From Chloranthus sessilifolius (taxonomy: Eukaryota; Streptophyta; Magnoliopsida; Chloranthales; Chloranthaceae), in the NCBI GenBank assembly GCA_021018995.1, contig CM037586.1, forward strand, positions 149,586,060-149,650,059: DNA of 64,000 bases. The letters are read 5' to 3'. The notes under the pieces are model-generated. The model made no database searches. It was not told the DNA's origin and worked only from the letters and a program-made list of their open reading frames with translations. Position numbers and translations under genes: made by a program. This document shows positions 58,641-64,000 of this stretch, piece after piece (position 1 is the first letter of the stretch; each line of letters starts with the position of its first letter).

Positions 58641-58991
58641 CATTTGTTTTCAGGCCTGTGCTTGCACAATGTCTTGCACCTATTCAGTGGCCATCAGCAT
58701 TTACTCTTCACATGTATCTCTTTTTCAAATGATAATAGCCTCCCTAATACCAGCACATGCATAGCAAAAATTTCAAATGATAAAACACCTTGATGAACAT
58801 AGCTTCTAAACAGTTGCAGTGCTAGTACTTTGCTCACACTTCAACAAGAAGTATTCATCTCCCATGTTACTAACAGAAATGAACAATACGGAGAATAAAA
58901 CCTATAAAGCAATTGAAAATAAACAAGCACACATAACAGAATATAACAAACACATAAAACAGATATGGCACACATAATACAAAGCTGTGGA

Positions 58992-61900
58992 TCACTGAAC
59001 AGTGAGAGGTTCATGTAAGTGAATGGTCTGAGGAAGCTCCACTGGTTGTTCTACACAAATCTTAAGCCTCTGACCATTTACTTTCATGCTTTGTCCTGAT
59101 TTTGGATCCAAGATCTCCACAGCACCAGATGGGGAGGCTCTGATGACAGTGTAAGGTCCATCCCATCCAGATTTCAATTTCCCTGGAAAGAATTTAAGTC
59201 TAGAGTTAAAGAGCCAAACCTGAGTGCCAACAATGAAGTTCTTTCATAATACCTTCTTGTCAAAGAATGCTTTTGATCTCTCCTTGTACATTCTGGCATT
59301 TGCATAGGCTTCTAGCCTTATTTCATCAAGCTCTGTCATTTGCAACTTCTTGTGAGAACCAGCAGAAGTTAGATCTACATTCATTACTTTGATAGCCCAA
59401 TAGGCCCTATGTTCTAACTCCACAGGTAGGTGACAGGTCTTGCCATACACCAACCTAAATGGGGATATGCCAAGAGGAGTCTTATAGGCAGTCCTATAAG
59501 CCCACAAAGCATCATTCAGCTTTGGTGCCCAATCCTTCCTATCAGTCCTTACAGTTTTCTCCAAAATGTGCTTGATCTCCCTATTGGAAATTTCAACTTG
59601 CCTACTGATCTGTGGGTGGTAGGGAGTTGCAATTCTGTATGTAACATAATACTTTTTGAGCAGGTTCTCAAAAGGTTTGTTACAGAAGTGGCTCCCCCCA
59701 TCACTGATAATAGCTCTGGGGATACCAAATCGAGAGAAGATATTGTCCTTCAAGAATTTAAGGACAACTGTGTGGTTATTAGTCTTTGTGGCAATGGCTT
59801 CTACCCATTTGGACACATAGTCCACTTCCACAAGTATGAAATTCAATCCCATGGAGGAAGTAAAGGAGCTCATAAAATCAATGTCCCAGATGTCAAAAAG
59901 TTATACAACTGGGATGGGTTGCAATGGCATGGAGTCTCTCTTCGAAATGCTTCCCATCCTTTGACATCTCTCACATGCCTTGCAGTGCAAGTTTGAATCT
60001 CTGAACAAAGAAGGCCAATACAAACCACATTGGAGCACTTTTGCTGTAATTTTTTTGCCACTGAAATGACCTCCACAGGCTTGCTCATGGCACATTGAAA
60101 AAATGTCGTGGAAGTCATTTTCAAGCACACATCTCCTATTGACCTGGTCTGCACAATGCTTGTAAAGGTATGGATCCTCTCACAGAAATTGTCTAACCTG
60201 AGAGAAGAACAAGTCTTTGTCCACTTTAGACCAGTGTGGAGGGATCCTATCAGCAACAAGAAAATTGACAATGTGTGCAAACCAGGATACACTAGACTAC
60301 ACAACAAAATGCTGCTCATCGGGGAATAACTCATTAATAGGTGTTGCTGCATATTCTTCCAAGATAATTCTAGAGAGGTGGTCAGCCACCACATTCTCAA
60401 CTCCCTTCTTGTCTTTGATCTCATGATTAAACTCTTGTAAGAGGAGAATCCATCTGATCAACCTAGGCTTTGCATCCTTCTTAGCCAATAGGTATTTCAG
60501 GGCTGAGTGATCTGTAAAAACTATAATCTTAGACCCCAACAAGTAGGGTCTAAACTTGTCCACAACAAACACTATTGCAAGTAGCTCCTTCTCAGTTGTA
60601 GTGTAGTTCAGCTGAGCTTCAGCTAGTATTCTGCTGGCATAATAGATCACTACATGCAACTTATCTTTCCTCTGTCCTAAGACAATACCTATGACTAAGT
60701 CTGATGCATCACACATCAGCTCAAAGGGGAGTGAGTAATCTGGGGCTTGAATTACAGGGGCAGTCGTGAGGCACTTTTTCAAAGCCTCAAAGGCCTCAAG
60801 GCATTCAGTAGAAGATAAAAATGGCACATCCTAACAAAGTAGGTGGCACAATGGTTTGGCAATCTTGCTGTAGTCCTTGATGACCCTCCTGTAAAATCTA
60901 GCATGCCCGAGAAATGATCTAATTTTCTTGACAGTCCTGGGTGGGGGTAAATGTGAAATCAAATCTACTTTAGCCTTGTCCACCTCAATTCCTTTGTGAG
61001 AGACCACATGGCCTAATATAATACCTTAGGCCACCATAAAGTGACTCTTTTCCCAGCTTAGGACCAAGTGGGTCTCCTCACATCTTTGCAAAACTTTTTC
61101 AAGGTAGACTAGACACTGGCTAAAGCTATCCCCAAACACAGAGAAATCATCCATGAAGATTTCTAGGAATTTGTCAATCATATCAGAAAAAATTGTATAC
61201 ATGCACCTCTGAAACGTGGCTGGGGCATTACACAGTCCAAAAGGCATCCTTCTGTAAACAAAGGTGCCAAAGGGACATGTGAAAGTAGTTTTTTCCTGGT
61301 CTTGAGGATCTACAAGGATTTGGTTATACTCTGAGTATCCATCAAGAAAATAATAGTATGCCCTCCCAGCCAACTTGTCTCGAATTTGATCAATAAAAGG
61401 GAGGGGGAAATGGTCTTTTCTGATTTTAGAGTTGAGTTTCCTATAATCAATGCACACCCTCCAGCCAGCGGTCTCTCTGACTGGCATTAACTCTCCAGAA
61501 TCAGAAGTGACCACAGTGATGCCTGACTTTTTAGGTACCACCTGGATAGGTGACACCCATTCGAAATCTGAAATGGGGTAAATCACCCCTACATCCAACA
61601 GTTTCACTATTTCTTTAAGCACCACCTCCTGTATGTGAGGATTTAATTTCCTCTGCATCTCCCTTGAGAGTTTTGCACCCTCATCCAGGTGAATCTTGTG
61701 CATACAAACTGAGGCATTAATGCCTCCAAGGTCAGCTATTGTCCACCCAATTGCTTTCTTGTGCTTCATAAGGACATTCAGTAATTCTTCCTCCTGTTCA
61801 CAAGTGAGAGAGGAGGAGATAATCATGAGAAGCTTGTTATCTGGCCCCAAAAAAGCATATTTTAATGTGGCTGGGAGCTGCTTCAGCTCCAGCTCAGGGG

Positions 61901-62639
61901 GACATTCAATTGAAGGCAACAGAGGTGCCTTAGTGGCTTGAGGAAGGGGCATCAATATGTGTTGCACTGGGTCCACAGAAGACTCAAGTGCTATTGTTGT
62001 CTTCTATCATGGGAATTGGGGTCTCCTTCTTAAATAGACTTCAAACACTTTCCATGCTTTCAATTAGATTATCCCAATCCAGCAGATTGGATAATTTTTC
62101 TTCTACTAGGCCATCTAGTACATCTACTACACAACAGTCGTCAATGTCAATATGAGGCACTGTAGCAGGATTGTACACATTTAAATGGGCCTTTATATTC
62201 TCAAAAGTAACCTCTATTACCCCTGACCTGCATTGTATGCAAGCATTTACAGTTGCCAAGAATGGTCTACCAAGGATAACAGGAATTGGAGTTTTGCTTT
62301 TGCAAGGGTCCATGTCTAAAATAAGAATGTCAGCTGGATAATAGAATTTATCCACCCCAACTAAGACATCCTCTCTACCACACCCACAGGTCTCCTCTCA
62401 GACCTATCAGTCAGTTGGAGCACAACTGATGTAGGTTTTAGCTCCCCCAAACCTAGCTCCTCATACACTGAATAAGGGAGTAAGTTTACACTGGCCCTTA
62501 AATCCAAGAGGGCCTTTCCAATGGTGTGGATTCTGATTATGCAGGGGATAGTAGGTACCCCTGGGTCTTGTAATTTTTCAGGTATGGCGACGGACAAAAC
62601 TGACTCAACATGCTCAACAGTAAAAACTCTTTTAGACAA
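58992..62639 (-). pseudogene. Athila protease-RT-RNase H-integrase, lightly damaged
   Basis: Protease about 62510 ('LLDLRASVNLLP', Gly of the active-site D-L-G changed to Arg) and 'RPFLATVNACI'. RT 61976-61026 uninterrupted, with 'FGLCNAPATFQRCM' and catalytic 'FMDDFSVFG'. RNase H with 'CDASD', 'TEKELLA' and '[11 protein letters not shown]'. Integrase with 'HEQACGGH', 'CKACERC', 'IDFMSSF', 'ISDGGSHF' and 'RQVEISNRE', and a C-terminal part from 59177 to the stop at 58992 ('WDGPYTVI', 'VNGQRLKI'). Single stops or shifts at about 62365, 62040, 61027, 60838, 60295 and 59245. It is younger-looking than the first element, whose RT is shredded. Confidence 0.8.
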
Positions 62640-62678
62640 TTGTACCCTAGCTTTCCTCTTTTGAGTGCAGAGGTCCTT

Positions 62679-63960
62679 TTAAAATTTAACATAGGCAGGG
62701 ACTTGCGTTATGGCATCAAGCAGGGGCAAGTTGATCTGAATCTGCTTGAAAGTCTCCAGCATTTCCTCCATCTGAGCATTTCCTTTATCAAGAGGGGTTG
62801 GGCCAGCAGGAGCTTGAGGAAATGGCAGTTGTGGCACTGCTGGTGCCACTGCTGCTTGCCTACTGCCATTATGGTCATATTTTTTTCTTTTCCTTTTATC
62901 TTCATTTATTTCTTTATGTTGGGGCTCAACATCAGCCCCATTATTTTTCCCTAGCTGATCAACAATAGGGGACACAAGTCTCGGCTCCTTGACACTAACA
63001 ATCCTTTCATTTTTCAGTTTCATTTTCTGTGACCTCCTCCTGTTCACTGCCCACTAAATTGTCAACCACCCTGCCACTCCTAAGGGTAGTTATGGCATCA
63101 ACATCCTCATGGGTAAAGGGTGTTTCTCCAAGCAAGAGCTGCCCTTTTGAATTGGATAAGGGCTGACTGGGCAATTTTTCTTCCTTCCTTGTGTTCAGAG
63201 CAATACAAATCTGTCCCATCTGGTCCTCAATCTTCTTGATGCTCTGTCCATGAGAATTGACGATTTGCACAAAGCTCCCCAATTTCTGCATTGAAGCCAG
63301 CATCTGCTCTTCAAATGAAGAGGTCCTTGGCTGTTGTGGGGGCAGAGCCAACTAGTAAGATTGTGGGGCAGGTAACAGGAAATTTTACCTTGGTGGGTAA
63401 CCTTGATTAAACTGGTGTTGAGGTATGTAAGGAGCAACCATTTGCTGCTGCTAGGGTTGAGGATATGAGTCTTGTCTCCACCTCATATTTAGGTAGTTCC
63501 TCCAAGAATATCCAGCAGGCTGCTGCCCAAAGGTTTGAGCAGCATTGGCATGCTCCATAATAAAATCCAAAAATTGGTTGGCAGATGGACAATCATGAAT
63601 AGAATGTGTGGGGGATTGGCATATCAGACATGCCTCCTCCACCTGTGCAACCATTCGAGGCTGCATCACATTCATCAATTTATCAAACTTCAAGCTCAGG
63701 TTGTCCACCTTCCTCTCCAGATCACCTTACACCTTCACTTCATATATTCCACCTCTAGGGGTCGCCTCTTTCACCATCTTAGCTGAAATCTGACTGTCAT
63801 TGCGTGATAGAGACTCCTGCTTCCTTAGCTGTCTTGTGGAGGTAGCTACCACCACAGGAAGCATCCACCATATCCCTGCTCTTGGTATTAATTCCTTGAT
63901 AAAACACCTGAACAAGCTGCCACACTGGGATTTAGTGATGGGGATATTATTTTAACATCT
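62679..63960 (-). pseudogene. Athila gag of the second element, decayed, partial at window edge
   Basis: Fragments in order: 'DMVDASCGGSYLHKTAKEA' type segment (about 63890), a coiled segment with 'SLKFDKLMNVM', the knuckle 'EACLICQSPTHSIHDCPS' (about 63635), 'SFEEQMLASMQKL' and 'ITTLRSGRVVDN' (about 63090-63055), then a Pro-rich end with 'FKQIQINLPLLDAI' (about 62735). Several frame changes. It packages element RNA in an intact relative. Confidence 0.7.
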
Positions 63961-64000
63961 CCTGAAATCTTTTCCAAGCTTCAGAAAAATTCTCAGTTGA

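Larger units (their letters stand above)
53832..64000 (-). mobile_element. Second Athila-type element, minus strand, runs off the window
   Basis: Minus-strand order from the right edge: Gag, protease, RT, RNase H, integrase (to 58992), an accessory cassette (58980-57490), the post-pol region with CCCCCAAACC, and the 3' LTR whose inner edge is at 55763. The 5' LTR would lie beyond 64000. The left border with the first element's LTR is not resolved: no TG...CA partner end was found near 53832-54000. The two Athila elements stand tail to tail and differ clearly in LTR sequence. Confidence 0.75.

Noticed and set aside
59430..59996. 188-codon plus-strand frame
   Set aside because: Antisense shadow of the integrase core.

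Overview
The window is nuclear DNA of a flowering plant, probably a eudicot. It is AT-rich and has spliceosomal introns, microsatellites and nested plant transposon families (LINE, SINE, Mutator-like, hAT-like, Ty3/gypsy of the Tekay and Athila types). No prokaryotic features, CRISPR arrays, rRNA or complete tRNA genes were seen. Only two stretches look like host genes, and both appear incomplete: an acidic single-RRM hnRNP-R/Q-like fragment (minus, 4115-4973) and a plastid ATP-synthase delta-like gene (plus, 35177-35803).

Layout. 1-7380: LINE remnant, degenerate tandem repeat, a SINE with target duplication, several small terminal-inverted-repeat elements and the RRM fragment. 7388-25729: one large Mutator-like element (MULE) with 128-bp terminal inverted repeats, a 9-bp target duplication, a plus-strand DUF1985/ULP1-protease gene near the left end and a minus-strand MURA transposase near the right end. 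A minus-strand Tekay-type chromovirus (gag-pol 14781-19791, 5' LTR 19935-22622) has landed in the 3' end of the transposase. 25790-35100: small inverted-repeat elements, a probable solo LTR and purine-rich repeats. 35177-45060: the delta-like gene, more MITEs and a second Tekay-like LTR. 45090-53831: a plus-strand Athila-type element lacking its 5' LTR. About 53832-64000: a minus-strand Athila-type element that runs off the right edge.

Points most worth checking. (1) The MULE carries four arrays of imperfect palindromes centred on CGGCCG-like cores. (2) The Tekay gag-pol contains a 173-bp GT-AG intron exactly between the Gag zinc knuckle and protease; retention would stop translation after Gag and splicing would open the frame into Pol. 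(3) At least four LTRs, each with its own sequence, carry a cluster of a short, often palindromic motif; in three of them a TATA-like box follows directly. (4) Downstream of pol, both the Tekay element and the second Athila element have a promoter-like block built from the same motif as their own LTR, followed by an accessory ORF on the pol strand.

All coordinates and alignments come from reading the sequence by eye. No database search was possible, so family names rest on recognised motifs and gene order.
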